Shown in pieces: positions 1 to 11,641 of a stretch of 64,000 nt of DNA. A model generated the notes under the pieces. It made no database searches and had not been told where the DNA came from. It saw only the letters and a list, made by a program, of their open reading frames with translations. The translations under genes were made by a program, and so were the position numbers. Position 1 is the stretch's first letter. Every line of letters begins with the position of its first letter. The stretch is from Siphonodentalium dalli (taxonomy: Eukaryota; Mollusca; Scaphopoda; Gadilida; Siphonodentaliidae): NCBI GenBank assembly GCA_032622095.1, contig CP136068.1, positions 60,970,025 through 61,034,024 of the forward strand. The letters run 5' to 3'.

Positions 1-780
1 TCACTATATTGTTATGTCTGTGGTGTTTATGTATATATGTAATGACTGTGTGATAATGGGTGGATATCGCTTTCCACGATATGACATGACCTCTCTATTG
101 AGTAACATATCCTTGAGTTATTGTGGAAAGCGATAGCCGCCCAAGGCACACATGTACAACCCACCCATTATCCCAGTCACTCCATATGTAAATACACACC
201 ACACAAATGACAACACAGTCACCCACTTTATACAAGTACATGTACTAGTACACCTGATCATACAGTCATACTTGGTTATACCCGTACATACCACAAATGA
301 CGATACAGCCACGAGTCACCATGCATGAACACCAGGTATACACCGACACATGACCATGTAGTCACTATATGTATACATATTCACTACATTCACGACCATA
401 CAGTCACTCATTGTATACATATTCACCTCACCATGGACCATACAGCCACTACGTGTATACCTATTCGCCGTACACATGACCATAGAGTCAATCCAGGTAT
501 ACATATGCACGTCACCAATGGTGATCCCTTCCAGATATACCAATATCCGCACATACGACCACTCATAAGTTCCATACTTGCCATACTCATACACGCCATC
601 CATGATAATTAATCTACTCCCCATACACCACCAATGATAACACATCCACAACATATATAAATATACGTCCCACCGTTACCAACAGGGCACCCCCTTTATA
701 CCCACACATCATTCATGACCATACAATAACTCCGTGTATACCTATTATCCTCATCTATGATCATAGAGTATTAAACTCCC
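1..780 (+). repeat. Minisatellite-like head of dispersed repeat family 1
   Basis: Degenerate short-period repeat built on units like ccatacagccactc..gtatacctattcacc, spaced about 55-60 bp. The same units recur at 55540-55870, and reverse-complement relatives fill 53217-54560. Long open frames here on both strands (for example 325-612) are by-products of the repeat and not genes. The left end is cut by the window edge. Confidence 0.75.
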
Positions 781-1990
781 TGGCTGCCATCTTGGCTTCC
801 ACCCTGTATCCAGTTGATAAATTTTTATCATAATGGGCCAGAATACCCACATATCATGGTTCATCTTAGTTCCGTCTCAAAGTTCTGCCCATTCCCTTTC
901 AATAATATGGCCAGAATCACAAAAGAGGTTCTCCGCAAAATTCCATACTGCAACTTTAAAATGAATTTGTCATGCCCCATACGGAACTGGGACAAACATA
1001 ATAGAACGTAGTTGTCAGTTAATTACATTGTAACTAACACGTACAATAACCAAGTGAGTCACAATTTGCCACCTTTTTCGGATAATGCAGAGAATAATGT
1101 TCGGGATATGTTAACTTTTAACTTTTACAAATTTGGTTGCTATTTTGGAAGCCATCTTGAGCAATTTAGTCTATAAACACCGTAGTGTGACACATTTAGG
1201 ATACACCAAAACGATAAACACCTTTCAATCCAAAGATAGTTACATTTTACTTGAACAAATGGTCGAACCCTGAAAAGTTAATTTTTGCCGATATTTATGT
1301 CAAGTTTGTGAGAGAAAAATCCAATATTTCTGGTGATGTCAGTGGTGACAATAGTAAAAAATGATCCATCAGACATGTTAGTATGCAATGTACAGAAAAC
1401 AGATTAGCCAATTGTGTACATCAACCACAACTTGTAAGCGATTGCAGGACATCCTGGGGCAATATTTACCATTTTTCCATATTTTGGCGGCCATTTTCGC
1501 AGCCATTTTGAGCCAAAGTAAGATTTATGGTTCCAGAGATTTGGAATATTCATAGGTAATGATATACCTCACTTACATTACAATGTTCTTTTCATTTCTT
1601 GTTGAAATATGACTAGAATCCCAATTGTGATTTTTTTTTAAGTTTGTACTGCGTTCTGTAAAATCAAATTTGTTAGGGATTGGAAGGGGTTAGGACCCCA
1701 ATAATTGCATATTTAATTGCTCCAATGATCAGTTAATATACAAAACACAAAATAAATTTGCATTACTCAACCAGTTCCAAACAGCATGAATTGATCTAGA
1801 AGATATTGTTTTGTGAAAAAATGTCATTTTCAACTTCGGCGGCCATTTTGGCGGCCATCTTGGATGGTGAGTTTCAATTTTGGCCCAAAAAAGAGTCATT
1901 ATGTCTTAGCTTCACAAAAATATATACATTTGTGTACATTTTACTAGATTTTCCCGCTATAATTTTCATAAAACTGGCTCACTTATAGTT
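781..1990 (+). repeat. Body of dispersed repeat family 1
   Basis: This stretch aligns by eye with 55870-57165. Shared landmarks in order are: CAGAATC near 900, AACCAAGTGAGTCACAATTT near 1050, ATCAACCACAACTT near 1422, CTGGGGCAATATTTACCA near 1455, CAACCAGTTCCAAACA near 1770, and a GGCGGCCATTTTGG/GGCGGCCATCTTGG pair at 1840-1865. An inverted relative lies at about 51920-52240. No coding potential is recognised; it is a transposon-like non-coding repeat of unknown class. Confidence 0.7.
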
Positions 1991-2011
1991 CTAGAAAATG
2001 GATCGGGTTGT

Positions 2012-2044
<33 letters not shown>
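2012..2044 (+). repeat. Poly-G tract (33 G)
   Basis: Uninterrupted run of 33 G. It sits at the junction between repeat family 1 and the tandem block that follows. Such a run can form G-quadruplexes and is hard to sequence, so its exact length is doubtful. Confidence 0.9.
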
Positions 2045-2045
<1 letters not shown>

Positions 2046-2650
2046 AACAAGTCTCGTTCTTATCAGAAAACCACATGAATATATATTTCTTAAGTTGATC
2101 GTATCGATTTAGGGATGCATTGGTTGTAATAGTGCAACGTTCCAGGGGTGTACGCACATACACGCACGTTGGACGAATGCAATCATGTAAATAAAAGTGA
2201 TTTTTAACGTTTTGAGGGGTGACCCGATGACCCCCTTCTTATCTTAAAACCCCAGGAAAAGTTGCTTCTTAAGTTGTGTTTTTATAATTAGTATATATCA
2301 AAGTACTTTGAGACCAAATATTATGGATGTACGCGAAAGTATAAAAAAAAGTGAAAAATCACGTTTTGGGGTTCAGCGTGGGACCCCCTTTCTTATCTGA
2401 AAACCCCAGGAAAATCCCTTTCTTAAGTTGCGTTTTCTTAATCAGTACACTTTGGAGTATCATCAAACCAAAATTCATCGATGTACGCGGAAGTGTAAAT
2501 AGAAGTGATTTTTGGCACTTTTTGGGGTTCAGCGGCCCCTAAACCCCAGGAATGCGCAACTTAAGAAATCGGTTTTTCAGAATGTTCCATTATTGGTACC
2601 AACTTTAGGGGGTCAAACCTTTTGTACGCAAAAGTGTAAATAGAACATAT
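2045..2650 (+). repeat. Tandem repeat, about 140-bp unit, ~4 degenerate copies
   Basis: Units share, in order, CTTATC-x-GAAAACC(CC), CTTCTTAAGTTG, a GATGTACGCG block and GTGATTTTT. The AACCCCAGGAA mark falls near 2249, 2402 and 2540. Non-coding. Confidence 0.7.
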
Positions 2651-5600
2651 GCGGGCTCCCTAACTAATAGGAAGTTTGAGCTCAATCTGTCCAGCCGTTT
2701 TGGAGTCTATAAAGGACAAATATACACATATATTTATATATTTACGGAAGTCTCAAAATATATAGGAGACTAGCCGATGAGCCCGACGTTGTCCGGGCTA
2801 TTCAAAAACCAAATTTCAAGTTGATAGCTCTACCCGTTTCCGAGATCTGGTCTGCGCATGCGCGAAGCTGGCGTATCCGGGGCAAGATACATTCACATGT
2901 CAAACTACACACACGTACCAAGTTTCGTCCCGATCGGTCGAGAATCGTAGATTTGTATAAATGACATACAGACAAACAGAGGTCTTCAAAATATATATGA
3001 GACTAGCAGGTTAGCCCGACACTGGCGGCGTTCGTCAGAAACATGACAATTTTTAATTAATTTTTTAATTAATTTTTGAATTTTTTTTTTTTTTTCAATG
3101 AGTTAATATTAATTTTTTGTTTATTAAACATGAGTTAAATGTGCATTTTTAATTTAATGGATTTTTTAATAAATTTTTTTGATTAATTTTTTAATTTAAT
3201 TTTTGGTTTTTCAATATTTTACCCGATTAGACCTTATTTTACCCGATTAAGGTGAAGAAGACTAAGAATCACACAACACGCAGTACCCGTCCCTAAAAGA
3301 GGTATGATTTAAGGTACATCGGGCGGAAAAACTGACCCGATGAAAATTTCCCCTGTGCCTAGGAACGACAGACATAAGAATCACACAACACGCATTTTTT
3401 GTTTTCACACAACACGCAGTACCTGTCCCTAAAAGAGGTATGATTGAAAATTTCCCCCGTTCCCAGGAACGACAGACATAAGAATCACACAACACGATAA
3501 TTCTGCCTTTTTAATCGAGATAAATGCATTTCGCGTTTTGCATCCGTGGTTTTGTATGCATGGGTAACCGTTTAGCAACGTCGATTGCAATAAAGAGCGT
3601 TAGTCGGTTAACAACTCCAAATATGGTCAATATAAAGATCGTTGATGCCTTAACCCCCGAAGTGCCGTTTGCGGTGATTTTGATGATTGGGAGTGGAGAA
3701 TGAGTGCTGAGAGCTTGTCCAAAACGCGACGCTGACCATCCGCTGGGTTTTTACACTTATATACGAAATTTAAGCTCGATGGGTGCAGTCGTTTTCGATT
3801 CTATAAAGTACACACATATATATATACAGAAGTCTCAAAATATATAGTATAGACTAGCAGGTTAGCCCGTTGGTCCGAAACATGACAAGTTTTTAATTTA
3901 ATTTGTTGTTTTTCAATGAGTTAATATTAATTTTTTAATTTAGTTTTGGGTTTTTCAATATTATACCCGATTTGACCTTGAATTGATCATTTTCAAGGTC
4001 AAGGTCATGTCGGTGTCACAATATATAATTTGTGGGTACCCGTTTGAAGGTTAAGACTGACCCGATGAAAATTTCCCCTGTTCCTAGGAACGACAGACAT
4101 AAGAATGTTTCACACAACACGCAGTACCCGTCCCTAAAAGAGGTATGATTTAAGGTACATCGGGCAGAAAAACTGACCCGATGAAAACCTAGGAACGACA
4201 GACATAAGAATGACACAACACGCATGTTTTGTTCTCCGATGAGTTGGCAGTCCCGTCAGATTCGGGGACGTATCACACCGCCTCATATTTACTGAAGTTT
4301 CAGCAGCCATGTCGTTGTTGTTGGCATTCACGGCTTGGGAGCCACCCGAAGATTCTCACATTGCAACAATGTCATTGTTGTTGGCATTCACGGCTTGGGG
4401 GTGACCCGATAAGGCTGTGGAAGTCCCGTTAGATTCGGGGAGGTATCGCACTGCCTCCTATTTACTAAATTTTAGCAGCCATATAAGGTGCGTGAGTTAG
4501 CATGAATTGAGGGGGTGTAAGTTTAGAGCTTGTTTATATGAATGTATCGAAAATAGACTAAGATTTTCAGCCGTAACAAGAAATGTATATATGAGAAAAT
4601 GTAAATTCTATATTTTGGAAGGTATTAGCAAGTTTTGGCTCAACGGGTTTAGCAGTTTGAAGTGAATATGGATATAAAAATATACATATACAGATATAAA
4701 AAATGTAGAGTTACGCCTCTTGGATCGCGAGCGAATCGATAGCGAAACCCATCGTATCGAAACGAATGTCGCAGGAGTGCTCAGAGCTTGTTCAAAATGC
4801 GACGTGGACGATACCCGTGTGTTTTTACACTTATATACGAAATTTGACCTCGATCCGCGCAGCCGTTTTCGATTCTATGAAGTACCCACATACACACACA
4901 CACACATATATATATACAGAAGTCTCAAAATATATAGTATAGACTAGCAGGTTAGCCCGCCACTGGCGGCAATTGTCAGAAACATGACAATTTAAAAAAA
5001 ATTTAATTAATTATTTAAATTAATTTAATTTTTTGTTTTTCAGTGAGTTAATGATGAGCCCGACGTTGTCCGGGCTATTCAAAAACCAAATTTCAAGTCG
5101 ATAGCTCCACCCGTTTCCGAGATCTGGTCTGCGCATGCGCGAAGCTGGCGTCGCACGGGCTCGGCGACCCGATAAAATTCGTATCCGGGGCAAGATACAT
5201 TCACATAGCAAATTTCAAGTCGATAGCTCCACCCTTTTCCGAGATCTCGTCTGCGCATGCGTCGCACGGGCTCGCCAATACGACGTTGACGACCGCCTGG
5301 TCAAACAACACACACGTACCAAGTTTCGTCCCGATCGGTCGAGAATCGTAGTATAAATGACATACATACAGACAGACAGACAAACAGAGGTCTTCAAAAT
5401 ATATATGAGATAGACTAGCAGGTTAGCCCGCCACTGGCGTGGTTGGTCAGAAACATGACATTTTTTTAATTATTTTTTTTTTATTTATTTATTTATTTAT
5501 TTTTTTTAATATTAATTTAATGTTTTTTAAATTTTTTTTTTATTTTAAATTGTTTTAATTAAATTTTTTCTTTCTGGCGGAAAAATTTACCCGATGAAAT

Positions 5601-6550
5601 CCCCCCTTCCTAGGAACGACAGACAACGCATTCTTTGTTTTTTCTTTTTTTTTAACCTGCCCGTACCCGTCCTAATGTCGTGAAATCTCTGCATAATATT
5701 TCGAGCGATAACATTGAATTGAAATTGAAAACAAACGCTTCCCGTCGTGAAATCTCTCTACGATAACATTGCATTGAATTGAAAACAAACGCTTCCCGTC
5801 GTTAAATCTCTCTGCATAATATTTTGAGTCTGCCGTACCCGTCCTAATGTCGTGAAATTTCTCTGCATAATTTTCTTTTTATAATTTAAGTGTTTTTTTA
5901 TTTTTAAATTTTTTTTATTTTAAATTGTTTTAATTAAATTTTTTGTTTCTGGCGGAAAAATTTACCCGATGAAATCCCCCCTTCCTAGGAACGACAGACA
6001 ACGCATTCTTTGTTTTTTCTTTTTTTTTAACCTGCCCGTACCCGTCCTAATGTCGTGAAATCTCTCTGCATAATATTTCGAGCGATAACATTGCATTGAA
6101 TTGAAAACAAACGCTTCCCGTCGTGAAATCTCTCTACGATAACATTGCATTGAATTGAAAACAAACGCTTCCCGTCGTGAAATCTCTCTGCATAATATTT
6201 CGAGCGACAGGCTACAATCATCAGACTCCCGTCATACAGATAAGTAGATAGCGAAAACGATGCTCTTTATATAGACACTGCGGAAAACGAACGCTCTTTA
6301 TATATCAATGCTATTAACCCCGAAGTGCCGATTGCGGTGATTTTGATGATTGGGAAGGGAGAAGAGGTGCTCTGAGCTTCTCCAAAACGCGACCACGCCG
6401 GTGTCCGTGGGATTTTACACTTATATACGAAATTTGAGCTCAATCTGTCCAACCGTTTTCGATTCCATGAAGTACCCACATTGGCCACATATATACACAT
6501 ATATACACACATATATACGGAAGTCTCAAATTATATAGTAGATAGATAGA
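2651..6550. repeat. Mosaic of degenerate dispersed repeats
   Basis: No gene is seen. Recurring modules are: (a) TTTACACTTATATACGAAAT followed by CAGCCGTTTTCGATTCTAT and an ACATATATATACAGAAG end, near 3750, 4825 and 6410; (b) GACTAGCAGGTTAGCCCG near 3000, 3850, 4945 and 5415; (c) GAACGACAGACATAAGAAT with ACACAACACGCA near 3365, 3470, 4090 and 4195; (d) GTTTCCGAGATCTGGTCTGC near 2835 and 5115, with a variant at 5235; (e) a ~375-bp direct duplication starting near 5572 and 5946, with inner copies of CAAACGCTTCCCGTCGTGAA. These look like fragments of one or a few mobile families. Their class is not identified. Confidence 0.65.
4224..4485 (+). repeat. Short direct duplication with CATTGTTGTTGGCATTCACG
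   Basis: The blocks GTTGTTGTTGGCATTCACGG (near 4313 and 4374), AGTCCCGT-x-AGATTCGGGGA (near 4250 and 4421) and the following CACNGCCTC..ATTTACT each occur twice. It is a local tandem duplication inside the repeat mosaic. No function is seen. Confidence 0.6.
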
Positions 6551-6689
6551 TGAGCGAGTTTGCATGCTTTCCTCGCTCTCAGTTATTCATAAAAGTGACA
6601 GTTTGATATGAATTTTTTGCGTCTCACCTATGACGGAAAATCTATTTGCTGACCGGAGTCCGCCAGATAAAAAATCATAAACAAGATAA

Positions 6690-7834
6690 TAGAGGTGCCA
6701 CGACTATTGATTTTGATAATCGATAATCGGTCGTCAATAATCGACTATAATCGATTAATCGTACCTAATATTAATAACATCAGTGGAAGTATACCGTAAT
6801 ATGGCCTATTGCCTGGGTGCTCGTTAACTCAATAACTGCACTGTTGCTGGTCATTTGAGACATTGGCTGATGTAATTTTTACGTTAATAAAATGCATCAT
6901 AAACCACTGTTAATGACTAATGAGCACAATGTATTGAATACCAGCACAGTTCTCAGCGATGTTATGGTTATAATATTTGTGAGTTCATTAGAACAAACGT
7001 AGCGATTAATTTAAGTTTTAGGAATAGCCACATAAACAAACAATACAAAAGTAGGAATGAAGAATGGACCGCCGGTTGTTCCTAAATAAAGGAATCAAAT
7101 GTTATGGAAACTAAAAGTTTCATCAAACTTCCAGAGCGTGGTTAACAATCACTAACGTGTGCCCCACCTGCAAATTGCATGACTCAGAACAATTTATTAA
7201 AGTATTTTATAACAGTCTGTTTCATTCAGCATTCACCACACGATATGCGATAGCCTTTACTAGTAACTTCTAAGTACACATTTGTATATATACAAACAAA
7301 GTACACTTGCAATGCAATTGGGGAGAACATCACTGATTAAAATGCCATATATATATATATTGTTCCCTGGTTTTAGAGAGAATGTCAATCAACATCCATT
7401 GGTCCAATCAGATTCAAGGGCGAGTGCATTCAGTTCATTGAACACGGTGACAGTTGGCACATTTCAAAGACATATTGCCACCTTTCAAGTATATTAAAAT
7501 ATACAACGATGTCGCAATGTGTTCAAATCTACAGTAGAATATACTACGATCCGACGAGAAACCATGTTGCATCATCAAATGAACTGCCGACTGTTTGCAA
7601 CATATATCAGTAGTAGGCCTACTCATGTTATTGAAATCTCTTTGGTACGCGATCAAAGGATGTTAACACCTCGGTTGTAGATAGAACTGTGTAAAATAAA
7701 CACGGTATTCAATAATACCCGGCATCTTCTGACATCCGATATAAATAACACAGATTAATCGACGATGGAAATGGTAATCAATTATCGGCTTTATCAACGG
7801 TTCATCGATTATACAATTAATCGTGGCACCCCTA
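6690..7834. mobile_element. Non-autonomous hAT-like element, 1,145 bp, in MLH1 intron
   Basis: Terminal inverted repeats are TAGAGGTGCCACGA at the left and TAGGGGTGCCACGA read inward from the right. They continue into ATCGATTAATCG-rich subterminal sequence on both sides. A perfect 8-bp target duplication, CAAGATAA, lies at 6682-6689 and 7835-7842. An 8-bp TSD with a GGTGCCACG terminus is typical of hAT elements. No transposase frame is present, so it is a MITE-like derivative. It ends 94 bp before an MLH1 exon. Confidence 0.88.
7282..7497 (+). other. Interior of hAT-like element, no transposase
   Basis: The longest open frames inside the element (71 codons here; 73 codons on the other strand at 7435-7656) show no RNase-H-like or BED-finger motifs expected of a hAT transposase. 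I record the interior as non-coding. Confidence 0.5.
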
Positions 7835-7928
7835 CAAGATAACTGGAGGCTGAGTATTAGCTAGTCCCAAAACCAGTGATAGATGTGCCACATTTATATT
7901 CAACCATCTGATATCTTTCTCCTTCCAG

Positions 7929-8041
7929 AGAGTTGTTAGAAGTTTCTAATGAAGATGAGAAGTTGTCATTTAAAGTTCATGGATTTGTCTCAAATGCAAA
8001 CTACAATATGAAGAAATGCATCTTCTTGTTGTTCATAAACC
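7929..8041 (+). CDS. MLH1: MLH1 exon (equivalent of human exon 9), internal
   Basis: Coding exon of the mismatch-repair protein MLH1, a GHKL ATPase that pairs with PMS partners (MutL-alpha) and acts in the nucleus after MutS binds a mismatch. The frame (one leading base, then [19 protein letters not shown] and [17 protein letters not shown]) matches the MLH1 transducer domain around the SNANY[11 protein letters not shown] block. A clear acceptor (tccttccag before 7929) and donor (c|gtaagt after 8041) bound it. The length is 113 bp and it ends in phase 1, as in human exon 9 from memory. The preceding exon is not visible in 1-7928, so the upstream intron exceeds 7.9 kb. The gene is incomplete in this window at both ends. 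Confidence 0.93.
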
Positions 8042-8233
8042 GTAAGTAATTCATGAAACTACTACAAATGATCATCAACAGCTTTAAAAATTATACATCA
8101 GAATATCTGTAAGAAATGTCATTGAATCATAATTTCTTTGTAAAAGAAAATCTAATATTTAACAGTCAAATACGAGCTTCTATCTGTAAACAGACTATTT
8201 GTTTCAAATTATCCAGTATTCTGAACATTTCAG

Positions 8234-8327
8234 ATAGACTAGTTGACTCTTCTTTTCTAAGAAAGGCATTGGATACAGTATACCAGGCTTATCTCCCAAA
8301 ACATACGCATCCTTTTCTTTATCTGAG
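8234..8327 (+). CDS. MLH1: MLH1 exon (equivalent of human exon 10), internal
   Basis: Second MLH1 exon, only 192 bp after the first. The split codon c|at gives His, so the join reads [20 protein letters not shown], then [14 protein letters not shown]. This is the end of the transducer domain of the N-terminal half of MLH1. The acceptor is tttcag before 8234 and the donor is ctgag|gtaaga after 8327. The length is 94 bp, equal to human exon 10 as I recall it, and it ends with two bases of a Ser codon completed in the next exon. No break or stop is seen. Confidence 0.94.
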
Positions 8328-11300
8328 GTAAGAATAAATAATAGATATTACTGATGAGCCGATAATCGGAATCGACATCAACTGATGTCAGCCCACTGAG
8401 AGCTTCTTAGTTTAAAAATTGTGCAGAATAGGTTCATTTGAAATCCTATTGGAAAACAATATTGCAATCCCTACAAAGAACCACTGTGTAGGAACTATTA
8501 AATCGGAAGTCTTTCTATCGCCGGTATTGTGATGGTTCTTGACTGATTTGTTACAGTTCCTTATGATTAAAAATTATCATTTTTGGGACAAAATCACACA
8601 TAGTTATATGTATCTTAAATACATTAAACTTTCTTGAACGATAACTGCCGTTTTACCGTAACCTGAACTTTAGATCACAATTATCTCAGATATAGCGAGT
8701 TAACATGTAATTATCAACATGTAATCACTGAAAATCAAGCCGGTGGCATACTGACTGTGAAATGCAGTCTGAAGATGAATACTGAGTATAAATTGTACCT
8801 GTGTTATTCGTCTGTAAAATAGCTGAGGAAATATCCCGATGTTTGTCAGTAATTTGGAGCATTAGTCTCCTAATTACAACTTATGAGTGTTACGGTTCTA
8901 TGTCAAGGTAATCACGGCTGTGACGGTTCTTTACTGATATTTAATCGAACAATTTCTGCACTTTGGGATAATTTAGTTGTGTGTAACAAATGTTTTAAAC
9001 CCGATAATTGCTGCAGCGGATGTTGCCTACATAATCCAACAAGTGTATTAAGAAATAAGAGTATAGCTATCTATTATAACAGAAGATTAAGTGGCACTTC
9101 GAGTGGCAGATACAACATATTGAAAGTCATGTTGGGTATAGGACCATATATAATCGTGCACGCCCGCATAATTGACTCAATGAAATTAGACAGCTACTGT
9201 CATGATATTCTGTTAACTTAAATGGACATGGCTCATTCGAGCTTCCAAATTTTGTCTAAGTAATTTCTAAGGATGTATAAGATTGGTTGCAAATACAAGA
9301 AATGTTGATAAGTATATATACCGGCCTCATATGCTCTGAGAAATACATACTGTGGTCAGAGCCCTTTTCCAGCTGTTTACAATTTTTCGCACAGAAGTGA
9401 AACAAAGGCTCTTTATTTCTACCATATCAAGAATAGACTAACACGGAACACTCTTTTCTGTTCCATGTCGTGCAAATGGCTGTTTTTGTTTGGAACCAAA
9501 CATCGGGTTCAAAGTTGTATTTTTCATGACTCCAATGTGTCTTTCTGTGACATTATTATACTGCTCGTAGAAAGGTATTTCAAGTGTTTATCGAGCTATT
9601 TCTATATCGGGAAAACTTAAAAAGCGACTATTATTACACATATTTTGGAGCGCAAACCACCAAGTGACTTTAATTGTTAAATGAAGGTCTACATGTGGTT
9701 GAAAGTTCCAGGTGGGATATGTGTTCAATTCTAGCCAGGGTTGGGGCGATTACATGCCAATTTAATCAATTACGATTACAATTACTTTTGATTTACATGA
9801 TTACGATTTTTTATTACATTTTTTTCAAATGTAATTGATTACGATTACAATTACTTTAGTAAAATGTAACTGATTACTTTTCGATTACATCTGATTACAA
9901 TTTTTAGTTTCCAACCATTTTGATCCCATAGAAATAAATAATGAAATAAATCAAATTAAAATATAAAATGTTATAACAAGGAATGACTGAACAAATAAAA
10001 CAAGCAAGCAATAAGCACATAATCTTTTTACATTAATCTGTGATGTTTTGTTATGGAGTTGTGCACCAACATATTGGAATAGACCATGTTTTATGTGTAT
10101 TTATTTAATTTTATTAAATATAATTTTCATTTCGCTCGAACCATCCCAAATATCATCGAGTGAAATGTTAATACGCTCGTATATGCTTAGCTGCCTATTT
10201 GTATATGAAGCATTTATATAAATAACCCAAATTGCACAAGTAAGCCCAAAATAGAGTTAATACAAACTTAATTACAAACTATATAACGGTACACGGACTG
10301 GCTAAATCGACTCGGACTCACTTTATCGTTCATACTGCCTCAAGGTGAAATGACAACTGTGTACAAAATGAAATTAAAACATGTTTCCACAAGCCACCAT
10401 AAACCCCTCCCCCCAAAGTGGATTGTATAAGTTTAATACAAGCTGAAAAATGCGGCTTTAAAAAAAAACAGTGGCGGCCATTTAAAAAAAAAGTGGCGTC
10501 GATTTTGAATCAGTCAACCATTATGTTTGGTTTTCTGGGGAAAAAATTAGTCTTCGCAGTTCACATTGACCATTCATGTCAAATTGCATGCTTTGCGTCA
10601 CAATAAAGTGAACTATTCTGTTACTACTGTTGACACATAATTATATATAAGAAGGCAGTGTAACTCACCGAAATTGATCATAAGTGGTGTAAATTCAACA
10701 TAATTGATATTTCGTTGTGTTCACTTGGTTATTTTCACGTATCCTTCCAAATAATAGTCATGGTATTTCCCGGACAGAACCGATTAAATTGGGAGAGAAC
10801 CGACTCGATCGGGAGAGAACTGATCGAGATATCACAATTCACAGTTTTCGTCGTTGTTATTACTCACACAATAAGATTTTCATTATGTTTACGTTATTTT
10901 ATGAGGGGAATGGAAAAACTAATCAAATTATCACCGAGATGGCTAAAAAATTGCATTTTAACTGTAAAAAACTCGCGATAATGTATAATTTGGATCATGA
11001 GGAACCGTCACAAATCAGTCAAGAACCATCACAAATCGGCAATAGAACGACTTCCGATGTAACAGTTCCTACACAGTGCAAAGAACAAGACAGTATAATT
11101 TGTTATAGTACCAGGATTTTCAAGTGTCCAGTACAGTGAAGGAAGTAATTTTCTGATAATTCCATTTCAGTGAACATCATTTTGTATTTTTTATGCTGGA
11201 GTTTTATTAAGACTGGAAATTGCTCCACATATTAGTGATGAGCCGTTGATCGGAAACGACGATCGGAATCGACTGTTTATGGCCCATTGGATGACAATCG

Positions 11301-11477
11301 GCACTTGGGTTTCAACATCGGCATTACTGATTATCTAAATAATAATCAGGTGCTTGTTTTTCTTCAATAAACTGTGTTAAATATGACGATGTTTTGTTGA
11401 ATATCTGTTTAAGCTTGTATTATGTATTGAGGAAAATCTATTTTGATTTTAGTATTGTAACTTCTTTACTATTGTAG
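8328..11477 (+). other. MLH1 intron, mostly unique AT-rich sequence
   Basis: A 3.15-kb intron between the second and third visible exons. I see no second gene. Two landmarks stand out. One is an AATTACGATTAC-rich stretch at about 9735-9905 that begins with a hAT-like terminal motif (CAGGGTTGGGGCGATTAC) without a recognisable partner end. The other is a motif, GATGAGCCG followed by ATCGGAA, seen near 8353 and again near 11235. Open frames at 8883-9221 and 10717-11139 match nothing I know and look like chance frames. Confidence 0.6.
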
Positions 11478-11631
11478 TCTGGAGATTGCTCCACATAATG
11501 TTGATGTTAATGTTCACCCAACGAAGCATGAAGTTCATTTCCTCCATGAGGACTCCATAATTGAGAGTATACAGAAGGCCGTGGAGATGGTTCTTCTGGG
11601 ATCAAACTCATCAAGGACTTATTATACACAG
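11478..11631 (+). CDS. MLH1: MLH1 exon (equivalent of human exon 11), internal
   Basis: Encodes the end of the MLH1 N-terminal ATPase region. After the split Ser codon it reads [19 protein letters not shown], then [12 protein letters not shown] and [13 protein letters not shown]. The VNVHPTK motif is the conserved MutL-family lysine loop; in bacterial MutL this Lys contacts the ATP gamma-phosphate. The Lys is intact here. Boundaries are attgtag before 11478 and cag|gtatga after 11631. The length is 154 bp and it ends in phase 0, both equal to human exon 11 from memory. The donor is followed almost at once by a TTAA-flanked MITE that begins at intron base +11. Confidence 0.95.
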
Positions 11632-11641
11632 GTATGATTAA

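Noticed and set aside
325-612. 95-codon frame rich in His, Thr and Ile (and a 112-codon frame on the other strand)
   Set aside because: Both are translations of the minisatellite at 1-780; frames open on both strands are expected there.
1-7928. Upstream MLH1 exon (human exon 8 equivalent)
   Set aside because: No frame with the expected conserved block was found among the repeats; it probably lies before the window.
8883-9221. 112-codon Cys-rich frame as a possible small secreted protein
   Set aside because: No signal peptide, no recognised domain, lies within an MLH1 intron, and codon pattern is not convincing.
10717-11139. 140-codon frame in the MLH1 intron
   Set aside because: No recognisable motif and it overlaps another frame of similar quality; likely chance.
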